Assembly: GCF_000142905.1 (NCBI RefSeq)
Contig: NW_013657660.1
Location: forward strand, 1-45,031
Source of the DNA: Thecamonas trahens ATCC 50062
Lineage: Eukaryota; Apusozoa; Apusomonadida; Apusomonadidae
DNA: 45,031 nucleotides
Direction of reading: 5' to 3'
This document shows, piece by piece, positions 19,701 through 29,215 of the stretch (position 1 is the first letter of the stretch; the number at the start of each line of letters is the position of its first letter). Under the pieces are notes generated by a model. That model did no database searches. It worked only from the letters and a program-made list of their open reading frames with translations, and was not told the origin of the DNA. The position numbers and the translations under genes are program-made.

Positions 19701-20816
19701 ATGGCCTCACTCGCCAACACGGCCCTCTTCACCGGGCTCGACCCGCTCAGCTGGACATACTTCCGGCTGCCTATAGCTAGCCTCTACACTGGGAGGAAGC
19801 AGGATGCAACCGCTGTCGGCGACGACGACCTGTGGAGCGTGAGCGTAGCTGGGCGGCTGGTCAAGGCTGCCGAGGTGACCGGCATGGTGGTTCAGGTTGC
19901 CCGCCGCGCCCGCCACACCCAGTACCTCATCGACGACGGAACAGGGTTGCTCCCGGTTGTGTGCTGGCTACCGGACGGTGTGGTCGATGCTGATGCCGAT
20001 CCAGATGCTCCGCGTGTGCTGGGCCTTGGCGAGAGTGTGGTGGCTCGCGGCCGGCTGAGCTCGTTCCGCGGCGATCTGCAGATGGTGGCAGACTCGGTGT
20101 ACGCGAGCTCTGATCCGCACGCAGAGGCCCTCTCGTGGCTGGTGGCGACGCAGCTCACTGTCGAGCGCTACACCAAGTCGTTTGAGCCGGCCCAGGTACT
20201 GGCCCCGGATCTCCTGGCGGCGGCGGCTGAGCTTGCATCGCGCCCGCCGCCGGCGCTCGGTCGTGAGATGGACCGGGAGCAGGGAGCTGTCGACGAGGGC
20301 GGCGAGGCCAGCGGCGACGAGCCGCCCCGCGATCCACAAGCGGTGTTTGCAGATGCTGTGCTAGGCGCTATTGCCGCGACCGGTACACGGTCGTACGCCG
20401 AGCTCCGCAGGCTGCCGGAGCTCAATGCGGCGGCTCAGGTTGCGCTGGCAGCGGTGCCGTCGACGGTCGAGGCGGCGACGCGGCTCAAGTCGCTGTTTGT
20501 GCGCACCTTGGCACGGCTCGTGAGCGACGGGCTCATCTTTCTCCAGGACGAGGATGCAGACGTGTACGAGGCTATCTCGGTGAGCCGCAACCTCGGGCCT
20601 GCGCTACTGGCGCTGGTGGCGGATGCGCGGAACCATGACGTGCGGCCGGGCGACGGCTCGGTGTCGGGCGTGACTGCATCTGCGCTGGTGAATCTTATTG
20701 CTGCCTCGCCGTCGTTCTGCAACGTGGCTCGGAGCAGAGTCTTTGACGCTATCGCGGTCCTTGTTGACGAGTCGTACATCTTTGAGTCTGCACCTCGTGT
20801 CTACGCCGCGCTGTAG
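19701..20816 (+). CDS. STN1: STN1 (OBFC1), subunit of the CST telomere complex
   Basis: 371 residues, ATG at 19701. The N-terminus GLDPLSWTYFRLPIASLY matches the animal STN1 start (GLDPVFLAFAKLYIRDIL). An OB-fold follows: AGRLVKAAEVTGMVVQVARR, QYLIDDGTGLLPVVCW, then LGESVVARGRLSSFRGDLQM and a DPHAEALSWL helix, in the same order as human STN1. The C-terminal half (about 200-371) is helical and ends with winged-helix-like segments (ALVNLIAASPSFCNVARSRVF), as in the Stn1_C domain. CST binds single-stranded telomeric DNA and recruits DNA polymerase alpha for C-strand fill-in. The stop codon (20814-20816) directly abuts the stop of the FHA-kinase gene on the other strand. Confidence 0.9.
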   Translation: MASLANTALFTGLDPLSWTYFRLPIASLYTGRKQDATAVGDDDLWSVSVAGRLVKAAEVTGMVVQVARRARHTQYLIDDGTGLLPVVCWLPDGVVDADADPDAPRVLGLGESVVARGRLSSFRGDLQMVADSVYASSDPHAEALSWLVATQLTVERYTKSFEPAQVLAPDLLAAAAELASRPPPALGREMDREQGAVDEGGEASGDEPPRDPQAVFADAVLGAIAATGTRSYAELRRLPELNAAAQVALAAVPSTVEAATRLKSLFVRTLARLVSDGLIFLQDEDADVYEAISVSRNLGPALLALVADARNHDVRPGDGSVSGVTASALVNLIAASPSFCNVARSRVFDAIAVLVDESYIFESAPRVYAAL

Positions 20817-22973
20817 CTAGCGAGAGCGCTGCAGCCACTCGCTGTACTCTTCCAGCCAGAGCTCACCGTAGACCGCCTCTGCGGCGACAACTGCTCGATG
20901 GCCAAGCGGCAGCGGCGCGAGGCCGAGTCCGGGCCTGCCCGCCACAATGAGCTTGGCGAGATCGGCGTCACCAGAACTTGTGAACGTCACGACCCGGGCG
21001 AGGCTTTCGGCGTCGATCATGGTGCCCGAGGCGGCTGCGAGGAGCGAGTTGAACGATGCTCTCAGGCGGAGAAGGCTCATGACAGCGCGACGGCTGGTCG
21101 CTGCACACGGCAGCTCGGGTGGCGCGGGAGGAAGGAGTCCACCCGCCCAGTAGGTACGGGCGTCGGCCCACGCGACACGCAGCAGGACTCTCCAGAGCGC
21201 ATCGCTCGAACCGACCACCCGGGCGGTGGCTTTCGAGACCGAGGCCACTCGCAGCACGTCAGCAGGCGGCAGAAACGAGAGAAGGTAGCTTAGGACGGCA
21301 TCGGCGAGGTCGGAAAACGAGCTCAGCGGTTGCGGCGGGGCACATGTCGGGTGGGTGGGAGGGCGCGGGCGGCGGAGGAACGGATGACGGAGTGCTAGCC
21401 GCGGCGTGAGCCGCTTGAGCACATCGACTTCAAGAAGCGAAGCGACAAAGGCCTGCGCCACAGCGGTGCGTGGAAGCGGCCACGCCGGGCCGGAGAACGA
21501 GTAATTGCCTGTGGCGATCTGCGAGAACATGAGCCGCTTGGCGCCCGCAAACGGGACGTCGCCCGCAAGGCACCAATATGTCGTCACACCGAGCGACCAC
21601 ATATCGACGGGAAACGAGTAGCCGCGCAGATAGTCAGACGAGCTGCCGCGGCGGCGGGAGAGGACAGGTGCGGCCGGGCTCGCCGCTTGGCTCGAGTTGG
21701 ACGGAATACGGCGGAGGGCCAGCATCTCGGGCGCGGCGTACGCTGGTGTGCCGCACATGGTCATGAGCAAGTCTGCAGACGAACCGAGCTTGACCGCCAT
21801 GCCAAAGTCAGCCAGCTTGATGCGCCAGTGCGGTGAGCATGCAAAGACGAGCATGTTGGTGGCTTTGACGTCGCGGTGGATGATGCGCTTGGTGCGGAGA
21901 TAGCGAAGCGCCTCGACCATTTGCCCGACAACCACAGCGGTGTCGGCAAGCGGGAGGCGCTTGTCCGAGTAGCCCTTGACGACTGCGGCGAGCGAACCGA
22001 GCGGCGCAAGCTCGAGGACGACACAAAACGCGTCGCCGTCCGAGTAGGCATCAAGTACGTTCACAATGTGGGGACAGTCGAGCGCTGCGAGGAGCGTGTG
22101 CTCGAGCTCGATGTCGGGCGGCGGCAAGCCGGTCCGAACCGCGAGCGCCATGGTGGCGTCGTTGAACTTGGTCCGCGACGCAGCCTTGACAGCAACCGCC
22201 GCGCCATCACTCTGCCGCCGCGCCTCGTACACGACCGCAAACGCACCGGCACCGAGCTGGCGCCGCAGCTCGTACCGGGCCGATCCGACACTGGTGCTGG
22301 CGCTGCGAGCGTCGCAACTCTGGTGGCAGGAGAGGCGAACAACGACAACACCGCGCCCGGGAGCCGCGCCTGCGAGCAAAACGAGTGATTTCGGCCCGAT
22401 GACCACCGTCTCGTTCTTGGCCAGCCGTACAGAGTCGACGTATGTCCCATTCGACGATCCGAGGTCGGTGACAGAGACGACGCCCGTCGCCGGGTCGAGC
22501 TCGATGCGCGCGTGACGCCCCGACACCGTTGGCACTGCAGCCAGCGGAACTGAGCACCCGTTGGCGCGTCCAATAACACACGCTCCCTTGGCCTCCAGAT
22601 CCCACTCGATGGCGAGCTGCGAGCTCAACAGGAACCGGATGCAAGTCGGGCGCGCTTCTTTCTCACGGCTCTCCAGCTCGTCCTCGAGCGACTCTGCGAG
22701 CGACGACGCAACCGATGTGTGCGATGATGCTGGCACAATGGCAGGCTGCTGCTGCTGCTGCTGCTGCTGCTGTCGCTGCTGCCGCTGCTGGTCCTCATCG
22801 TCAGATCCAGCCGCAACCGGAGCAGAGACATGCCCCACATGGGTAGAGACACTCTCGCGAGGCTGACCACCGTGCTCAGGGTGCTTGCCGGAAGCCTCGG
22901 GTCGAGCTCGTGCCGCGAGCCGAGGACGAGTGAGAGCGACGAGACGGGCATTCTTTCTACGCATCCCATGCAT
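20817..22973 (-). CDS. FHA-protein kinase-F-box fusion protein
   Basis: 718 residues from the ATG at 22973 (an upstream in-frame extension lacks support). Order: basic N-terminus; polyglutamine tract at 62-76; FHA domain about 130-200 with VIGRANGCSV, SGRHARIE and GSSNGTYVD, the phosphothreonine-binding core; Ser/Thr kinase about 234-533 with glycine loop GAGAFAVVYE, K263 in AVKAA, HRDVKATN (366-373), DFG (389-391), and APE (414-416) followed by a serine-rich insert before DMWSLGV; then an F-box-like segment (552-600: DAVLSYLLSFLPPADVLRVASVSK...ALWRVLLR) and a helical tail. FHA plus kinase resembles CHK2/RAD53. An F-box would connect it to SCF ubiquitin ligase. All key kinase residues are present, so it should be active. 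It shares a 568-bp divergent promoter region with nicastrin. Confidence 0.88.
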   Translation of the reverse strand: MHGMRRKNARLVALTRPRLAARARPEASGKHPEHGGQPRESVSTHVGHVSAPVAAGSDDEDQQRQQRQQQQQQQQQPAIVPASSHTSVASSLAESLEDELESREKEARPTCIRFLLSSQLAIEWDLEAKGACVIGRANGCSVPLAAVPTVSGRHARIELDPATGVVSVTDLGSSNGTYVDSVRLAKNETVVIGPKSLVLLAGAAPGRGVVVVRLSCHQSCDARSASTSVGSARYELRRQLGAGAFAVVYEARRQSDGAAVAVKAASRTKFNDATMALAVRTGLPPPDIELEHTLLAALDCPHIVNVLDAYSDGDAFCVVLELAPLGSLAAVVKGYSDKRLPLADTAVVVGQMVEALRYLRTKRIIHRDVKATNMLVFACSPHWRIKLADFGMAVKLGSSADLLMTMCGTPAYAAPEMLALRRIPSNSSQAASPAAPVLSRRRGSSSDYLRGYSFPVDMWSLGVTTYWCLAGDVPFAGAKRLMFSQIATGNYSFSGPAWPLPRTAVAQAFVASLLEVDVLKRLTPRLALRHPFLRRPRPPTHPTCAPPQPLSSFSDLADAVLSYLLSFLPPADVLRVASVSKATARVVGSSDALWRVLLRVAWADARTYWAGGLLPPAPPELPCAATSRRAVMSLLRLRASFNSLLAAASGTMIDAESLARVVTFTSSGDADLAKLIVAGRPGLGLAPLPLGHRAVVAAEAVYGELWLEEYSEWLQRSR
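22746..22790 (+). repeat. CTG/CAG tract encoding polyglutamine
   Basis: Nine pure CTG triplets (22746-22772) followed by interrupted CTG. On the coding strand this gives the Q-rich tract with two arginine interruptions in the FHA kinase. Confidence 0.92.
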
Positions 22974-23541
22974 GTTGTATGCCCCAGGAAGGGGATGGGG
23001 TTGAGGTTGGGGCAGGGGGGGGGGTGAGGTGGTGGTGGCCTGTAGTCGGTCTGCGGGGCGTGGCGCACAGGCGACACTCACACAGGTGGCCGGCCATCTA
23101 CACGCGCGCGTACCGCGAACAGCAAGCCTACTCCAATCCAAGCAGAGCTCGTACATGCCGTCCGTACTATTCCGCTCTGTCACAGCTGTAGATCGATAAC
23201 ATCTCTGTAGCCAACTTTCGCTAGCGATCAACGCTGACCTTGCTAGCCTCACTACCTCGTTGCCACCCACATCGACATGGCCAGCCGACCGATGGCAGAC
23301 AACATGCCGTATCTACTTGTCGCTCACAGAGAACAAACCGTAGGCCCACTCGCACTGCCAATCAACAGGCCATGGTCATCGGCAGCCTGGCCGGATCAGA
23401 GGTAGCGTCCGTCGCTGGCAGCAAAACGAGAAGGAGGAAGGCGGCGGGCGACAGGGCAAGCAAGGGCAAGCTCGGCAAGCTCGGCACGCTCGGCAAGCTC
23501 GGCAAGCACCCCACTCTCCAAGGCTACCAAGACAAACGAGG
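22974..23541. other. Divergent region between FHA kinase and nicastrin, with a 9-bp tandem repeat
   Basis: A 568-bp region. It contains a G-run near 23016-23025 and five tandem copies of GGCAAGCTC-type 9-mers at 23465-23509 (third copy GGCACGCTC, last GGCAAGCAC), which end 32 bp before the nicastrin ATG. Frames on both strands are open, but I see no domain in them. Confidence 0.6.
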
Positions 23542-25518
23542 ATGTACCGACGGGATGGGATTGGGGCAGTTGCTGTGTGTGTGGCCATGGTGGTTGTGCT
23601 TGGAGTGGTGGGCCGAGGAGCTGCTAGCCCGAGCCTGACCAGCCTCCATGACGCCATGTACACCACTCTCTCGGGCTCTCCTTGTACTCGTCTTCTGACC
23701 ACCTTTGGGACCATTGGCTGTGGCTTTCCAGAGTCTGCAAAGGCTGGTCCGCTCTATCCGCTCACTTCTCAGAAAGAACTGGATGATCTTGCTGCTGCTG
23801 CCGTACCTCATCAAAAGTATGTCATGGTCATGGCGCCGCAGTTCTTCACCAGATCCGTCCTCGCTGCCCTCATTGACTCGCGCATCGTCGCTGGCGTGCT
23901 TGTTCTTCACGGCTCGCCGCCGGTCGATGGCTTTTCGCCCGAGCTCACCTGCCCGCTCGGTCGCATCTCGGCAAAGCTTTCGGGCGAGAGCGCCGCGCCC
24001 GAGTGCGTGGCGTGGAACCCGAGCGGCTCGGGCATGTCGCACCTGGCGTACAACTTTCCCATGTTTGCCCTCTCTGCTCAAGAGTCGGCGACGGTGCTGG
24101 CGCTGGCGCGCGACAACGCCGTCAACGGGTATGCTAGCTACCCGCGGCACGCTGCCGAGCCTAGCGCGTTTATGCAGGGATCCAAGGACACCGAGACCTG
24201 CCTCCGGCGCGGGTACTGCGATCCGGTCGGCGGCGCCTCGGTGTGGGCGACGACGGCACGAGTGGATCCAGCGGATGCACCGGCCCCGAGTGGCCGCTCG
24301 CGGCTTGTGCTCCTCACCACCGCCATGGACGCGACGGCGTTTTTCCACGACTCGGCCCGCGGCGCCGACAACGACGTGTCGGGCCTGGTGGCGCTGCTGA
24401 GCGCGGCTGCCACGCTGCACAACGTCTCGGCGCACTATCCGGGCTCGCTCACGGCCGAGTTTGTGTACGGCGCCTTTACCGCCGAGGCGTGGGGCTACTA
24501 CGGCTCGCGTACCTGGGCCCGCGACGTGGCACGCCCGTTCTACTGCGACAAGCCCGACGGAGCCGGGTGCGACCGGCCGTTTCAGTTTGACACCAGCTTC
24601 ACCAAACTGGACGCGGCCACGATTGCAGGCGTCCTCGACGTGCGGCAAGTCGGCTTTGCCTCGCCGGACGAGCCGCGGCGCGCGTTGTACGCGCACATCC
24701 AGTCAGGCGGCGCTTCTGGCGACGCGTCGGCGGCGCTGCGGACCGAGCTGGAGTCACTGAGCGAGAGTGACGACGCGCCGATCCTGGTCAGGGCCGGCTC
24801 GACGCCCGGCATTCCGGTCTCGACCTCGTTCCTTCCGCCGTCGTCCATTCTGGGCCTGGGCGAGGCTCTTCCTCCGGGCACACCCGCAGTGCACTTGACC
24901 CAGCACCGGGCCGAGTTTGTCAACCGCTACTACAACTCGATGTACGACACAGGCGCGGTGATTGACGAGGCGTACGTGTGCGAGGCGGCAAGCACGCTGG
25001 CACGGTCGGCGTTTGCGCTTGCGTCGGACGATGCTGTTCCGGCGTGGCTCTCCGCCAACTGCACCCTCGTCTCGCAGCTCTTGCACTGCCTCACGGCCGA
25101 CTTTGACTGCGAGCTTGTGCGCTCGGTCATTCCCGCCGCCGGCGCATCCGAGCCGTCGTACTACTCCTCGATCTTCCGCTTCTCGATGGTAACGCCGCTG
25201 GAGAAGTTTGTGCACGACCTCCTTGCCGCGCTCACCACCTTTCCGTCTGCCGACGATGCCGAGCGCCTGCTTCCGCACGCCTACTACCATCCAGCATTCT
25301 CGCCAGGCCTCGCCTTTGACTATAGCGACCTTGTGTGGAAGGTGACTGACTCGTCCGAGGCCAACTACGTCGAGTCGACCTGGATGGTCACCAACTTCCG
25401 CCTCTACAAGCAGGACTCGCCCGTTGTCGAGGGTCTTGTCCTCGCCCTCGGCCTAGTTATCACCAGCGTCGCCTTTGGCATCGTCTACTCCTTCCGGCGG
25501 CTGTTTTTGGATGCGTAA
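23542..25518 (+). CDS. NCSTN: Nicastrin, gamma-secretase subunit
   Basis: 658 residues, ATG at 23542. A signal peptide (about 1-28, hydrophobic VAVCVAMVVVLGVV), a large lumenal domain and one C-terminal membrane helix (VEGLVLALGLVITSVAFGIVYSF) give the type I topology of nicastrin. Diagnostic segments: SPCTRLLTTFGTIGCGF near the N-terminus; MDATAFFHDSARGADNDVSGLVALLSAA; and AFTAEAWGYYGSRTWARDV, which corresponds to the animal GETFDYIGSSR stretch; here the DYIGS aspartate is replaced by glycine. Cysteines are numerous, as expected for a lumenal domain. Nicastrin gates substrate access to presenilin, so a gamma-secretase should exist in this organism. Confidence 0.95.
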   Translation: MYRRDGIGAVAVCVAMVVVLGVVGRGAASPSLTSLHDAMYTTLSGSPCTRLLTTFGTIGCGFPESAKAGPLYPLTSQKELDDLAAAAVPHQKYVMVMAPQFFTRSVLAALIDSRIVAGVLVLHGSPPVDGFSPELTCPLGRISAKLSGESAAPECVAWNPSGSGMSHLAYNFPMFALSAQESATVLALARDNAVNGYASYPRHAAEPSAFMQGSKDTETCLRRGYCDPVGGASVWATTARVDPADAPAPSGRSRLVLLTTAMDATAFFHDSARGADNDVSGLVALLSAAATLHNVSAHYPGSLTAEFVYGAFTAEAWGYYGSRTWARDVARPFYCDKPDGAGCDRPFQFDTSFTKLDAATIAGVLDVRQVGFASPDEPRRALYAHIQSGGASGDASAALRTELESLSESDDAPILVRAGSTPGIPVSTSFLPPSSILGLGEALPPGTPAVHLTQHRAEFVNRYYNSMYDTGAVIDEAYVCEAASTLARSAFALASDDAVPAWLSANCTLVSQLLHCLTADFDCELVRSVIPAAGASEPSYYSSIFRFSMVTPLEKFVHDLLAALTTFPSADDAERLLPHAYYHPAFSPGLAFDYSDLVWKVTDSSEANYVESTWMVTNFRLYKQDSPVVEGLVLALGLVITSVAFGIVYSFRRLFLDA

Positions 25519-25624
25519 GCCAAGAATCGCTCCACAGTGTAAACACCCCGCCGCCCGCCGCCTGTCACCCACCGCCCACCGCCCCGCGTATCAAACCACT
25601 TGACGCTCAAGCCCCCCCTCAACT

Positions 25625-25924
25625 ATGGCAGCTTTTGGAGACGCACTCAACAACCTCGGCGACATGAAGGACAAGGTCGACGGCGCCGTGACCAAGGTTC
25701 TCGAGGTACGACCACCACCACCACCACCACGATTTACCATACCCCCCCTCCCCTCCCACCCCCCTCCTCCTTCCCCTCCTATGTAGAAGGGAGTGGCCTC
25801 CCAGGTCCGGAAGCTCCCCGGTGGCTCGCTCATTGCTGGCTCTGTCTCCAAGCAGGCCGTGGCCGGTGCCAAGAAGGACCCCAAGAAGGCAGCCAAGCTT
25901 GGGCGGATGCTCGCACGTGGGTGA
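25625..25924 (+). CDS. 72-residue basic protein, two exons, function unknown
   Basis: Exon 1 25625-25705 (27 codons), intron 25706-25786 (GTACGA...GTAG, 81 nt, strongly pyrimidine-rich after a short CCA repeat), exon 2 25787-25924. The spliced product begins MAAFGDALNNLGDMKDKV and ends KKAAKLGRMLARG. It is rich in lysine and alanine, with a predicted amphipathic N-terminal helix and a conspicuous LPGGSLIAGS turn in the middle. Support: the frame is coherent on both sides of a phase-0 intron whose donor matches two others in this window, and codon choice (third-position G/C) is like its neighbours. No homology is recognised. A second GTGAGG just after the codon for the last arginine would, if spliced to the nearest AG, still end in Arg-Gly-stop. 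Confidence 0.6.
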
Positions 25925-26135
25925 GGACCAAGACAACAATGAGGCACATACGCATCGACTGCACAGCTGATCGCACATGGTGCTTTGATGCTGGTGCTTT
26001 TGATTTGATGCTGGTGCACGAGCCCATCACCTCCTCCCGACTTGGTCTACACTTATCTAAATACCACTCCTCTGCGCCATGTGATGGGTGTGCACGCAAC
26101 AAACCGGTGAGGATGAGTTGGCTTGTTTACTCCCA

Positions 26136-28922
26136 CTAGGCCTGCACAACGCCGATCTTGCGCGCCACCGCGCCGCAGACCTCGCCAGCAACCTTGGCCT
26201 CGCCACACCGGAAGGTGAGCCGGTAGAGTCCGTGCTGGGCAGCGACCTCGACGCGGACGAGGACCGCGGCCTTGACTGCTGTCGAGCACCACATGGCGGC
26301 GGCGACGACGTTGGTCGGCGATGGGTCGACACCCTGAAGGATGCCAAAGTTGAGGGCGGTGAGGGCCTCGCTGACGGCGGCCGGGGACGCCGCCGCGCCG
26401 GCGTGCGGCTTCATGACCACCATCTTCTGTGCATCGGCCGCCACTGCATTCCACTGCCCGAGGAAGCCGGGCCCATCGAGCGGAAGCGGCGCGAGGAACT
26501 TGGACGGGAAGAGCGGGAGCATGAGGAAGAGGTTCTCGCCGTTGTACGCGACCTGGACCACCAGCGGCTTGCTGAACACTCCCGCGGTCTCGACGAGGAA
26601 GATCTGCGCAGCCTGCGATGCGCCAGCCGGCACGCTCGTCAGCGCTTCGGGCACCGACACGTTGAACGACTCGTGCTCGAGCGCGGTCGCCGCAAACGGG
26701 CTCATTGCGCTCCCGGTCAGGTTCATAAAGAAGAGCGTGACCCGCGCGAGGTTGTTCTTGAACTCGCCCTTGTACCCGACCTTGATGTCGGCGTCCTCAA
26801 ACAGGATGCCCACATTGGCAAACTTGAGCGCGCCCACAAAGTCTGGGTTGTCGATGACGAGCTCGCCACCAGTTGCCGCCTTGCCGGTAGCAGCCGGTGC
26901 CGGTGCCGGTGCCGTCGGCTCCGACATCAAGTCGAGCAGCGAGCCCGACGACGGCGGCGGCGCCGAGGTTACCGGAGCCGCGGCCGGCGTGGCCGCCGGC
27001 ACAGCCGCGCCTGCGGCGGCGCCGACCTGTGCGAGCACCGCGTCGAGGTCCTCTTCCTCGGCGGCGTGGGTCGGCCCGCGGTCGGTCTTACCGGCCTCCT
27101 CGAGCTTGCGGGCGTAGATGACCACCGCCGACTCGCGTTCGGGAAAGGCGGGCATGACCTCCCACACCACGTTGAGCAGCGGCTCCTGGGCGGTGGAGAG
27201 GACCATGTACTCGCACGCGCGCTGCTGGATGTCGGCGTCCATCGCCGACCGGTGCTGCTCAAGCACGGCCTCGACGCCGAGCTTGAGCTCCGGGAACAGG
27301 TTGACGAGCTTGGAGTATGCGGTGAGGAGTAGGGCCTTGGTCTTGGAACCAACCATCGAGAACTTGGAGTGCAGCAGGTTGAACATGAGCGTCGGCGACG
27401 AGCCCGGGGCGTCGGCAATAAAGTGTCCATACTCGCCGAGCACGTAGCCGGCAATCTTGACCGCCACCTCGTGCGCCGACGGCGAGCAGAGCTCGTCAAA
27501 GACCCGCTGCGCCGCGTACGGCTGCATGTCCTCGTTGTTGGTCACCACCTGCACCGCACGATACCAGATGTCGTCCGACACATGGTCGCGCCCGGCCGAG
27601 ATCAGCGTCAGCACCGTGTCAAAGTACCAGTTGGGATGCGGCGCGTACTTTTCCGCCAGAATGGCAATCTTGAGCACAAGCTCGTCCTTGATCTCAAACT
27701 CGGCCTCGTCGAGGTAGTCGAGGAGCTCGGTCACAATCTCCTCCGAGTTGGACGAGTCGCACATCGCAAACAGTAGGTCCATCGCCCGCCGCCGGATCGA
27801 GATGTCTGCATCGCGGAGCGACGACATGATCGTCTTCTGATGCCGCCGGATGAGCTCAATCGCGTCGTGGTTGGCCGCCGCAAGGTGCGCCATCTTGGCA
27901 AGTCCCAAGTACCGCGTGTTCGTCACCTTGGACGTCACAAACTTGCCCAGCAAGTTGGCGCACTGGATAATGAGCTCAGGCGCAATGTCGAGGTGGATCA
28001 CAAGGTCCATCGCCTCAAACAGTACGGCCTGGACCGCGTGCACGTGGTTTGGCCGCGCGTCTGTCTCTACACGCGAAAGAATCGCGCCCAGAACCTGTAC
28101 CAGCCGCGCCTGCATGTTGCGGTCTTCCGGCGCCGGATAGTACTGCAGCAGCCGCAGCAGTTTGACCTGCAGCCACGGCGCAGGCACGTCGTAGTAGTAG
28201 TACGCCGGCTTGGCCTCGCCCTGCAGCGCAAGCTTGTCCAGCAGCCAGACGCACTGCCGCACACACCCGGCGTACCCGTCCGGATCGTGCGAGACAAGTG
28301 AGGTGAGCAGCGAGAGCGCCCCGGTCGCCACCCCGAGGTGCCGCGCGTCGAGCAGCCGCGTCAGCGGCTCCGCAACCTCCGACGCAGACAGCATCTCCGG
28401 CCACGCCCGGAACAGCCGCAGCAGGCACAACGCCGCCTTCTTCTTCACCATCGGCGTCGTCTCTGGCGAGAACAGCAGCTCCTGCACCACCGGCGCGAGC
28501 GCCTCCGCCATTTCCTTGCCGCCGATGTTTGCCACCGCCGCCAGCGCCAGGCACGCCGACACGTCATGCGACGACGATTTGCCTGCAGTCAGCAGGTCGT
28601 TGCGGATCGAGTTGATGATGAGCCGCACCAGCTCGCCAGCAGGATCGATGGCCATGACCGCAAACAGATACCCCACTGTCTTCTCCGAGAACTTGCTCCC
28701 AGACAACAGATTGACCGCCTCAATGTGCCCAAAGTCGATGTCGTATCCAGCCTGCGAGATGAAGCAGAGCTTGAGCAGGTACTTTTTGAGCGAGTACGAG
28801 TCCAGCTTCTTCTTGCCTGCGTTGAGGAACTTTGTCCGGATCTTGTGCAGCTCAGCATCCACCCGCTTCTGCTCCTCCTCCTGGCTCTTGCCTACACTCT
28901 CCAGATGCACCACATCCACCAT
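26136..28922 (-). CDS. AP2A1: AP-2 complex subunit alpha (alpha-adaptin)
   Basis: 928 residues, ATG at 28922. The trunk is a HEAT-like solenoid (about 1-620) with clear alpha-adaptin landmarks: RTKFLNAGKKKLDSYSLKKYLLKL near the N-terminus, GYDIDFGHIEAVNLLSGSKFSEKTVGYLF, then RLIINSIRNDL and ALAAVANIGGKEMAEAL. K46-K47-Y48 corresponds to the phosphoinositide-binding KKKY site of animal alpha. A proline- and alanine-rich hinge (about 620-690) precedes the C-terminal appendage (ear), which contains a beta-sandwich-like region and a platform ending KVAGEVCGAVARKIGVVQA. AP-2 alpha recruits clathrin and accessory proteins at the plasma membrane. Confidence 0.95.
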   Translation of the reverse strand: MVDVVHLESVGKSQEEEQKRVDAELHKIRTKFLNAGKKKLDSYSLKKYLLKLCFISQAGYDIDFGHIEAVNLLSGSKFSEKTVGYLFAVMAIDPAGELVRLIINSIRNDLLTAGKSSSHDVSACLALAAVANIGGKEMAEALAPVVQELLFSPETTPMVKKKAALCLLRLFRAWPEMLSASEVAEPLTRLLDARHLGVATGALSLLTSLVSHDPDGYAGCVRQCVWLLDKLALQGEAKPAYYYYDVPAPWLQVKLLRLLQYYPAPEDRNMQARLVQVLGAILSRVETDARPNHVHAVQAVLFEAMDLVIHLDIAPELIIQCANLLGKFVTSKVTNTRYLGLAKMAHLAAANHDAIELIRRHQKTIMSSLRDADISIRRRAMDLLFAMCDSSNSEEIVTELLDYLDEAEFEIKDELVLKIAILAEKYAPHPNWYFDTVLTLISAGRDHVSDDIWYRAVQVVTNNEDMQPYAAQRVFDELCSPSAHEVAVKIAGYVLGEYGHFIADAPGSSPTLMFNLLHSKFSMVGSKTKALLLTAYSKLVNLFPELKLGVEAVLEQHRSAMDADIQQRACEYMVLSTAQEPLLNVVWEVMPAFPERESAVVIYARKLEEAGKTDRGPTHAAEEEDLDAVLAQVGAAAGAAVPAATPAAAPVTSAPPPSSGSLLDLMSEPTAPAPAPAATGKAATGGELVIDNPDFVGALKFANVGILFEDADIKVGYKGEFKNNLARVTLFFMNLTGSAMSPFAATALEHESFNVSVPEALTSVPAGASQAAQIFLVETAGVFSKPLVVQVAYNGENLFLMLPLFPSKFLAPLPLDGPGFLGQWNAVAADAQKMVVMKPHAGAAASPAAVSEALTALNFGILQGVDPSPTNVVAAAMWCSTAVKAAVLVRVEVAAQHGLYRLTFRCGEAKVAGEVCGAVARKIGVVQA

Positions 28923-29205
28923 GAGACACGCGACATGCTTTCACATCCTACTGCCTCCCCACTGTCTACGTACACTTCACCCTCTCCCTTCCCCCCAGCC
29001 CCTTCTCCACCTCGGCTCCCTGCCCACCAAAAAAATGACCTGTCCGCCCACACCGCCACCGCTAGCTACCGCCCACACACCCACCGCCTTCCGCCACCCA
29101 CCGCCAACGCCTCAGCACCACCACCCCACCATGAAACCTACAGTTGCGGATGTCCGCAATGAATGTGGTGAGCCCACGCAGCTGCACTGCCATGGCGTGT
29201 GAAGA

Positions 29206-29215
29206 GAGTCACGTG
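29206..29215 (+). promoter_or_regulatory. GAGTCACGTG motif between AP-2 alpha and EPG5
   Basis: Third copy of the 10-mer, 283 bp upstream of the AP-2 alpha ATG and 516 bp upstream of the EPG5 ATG. Confidence 0.45.
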
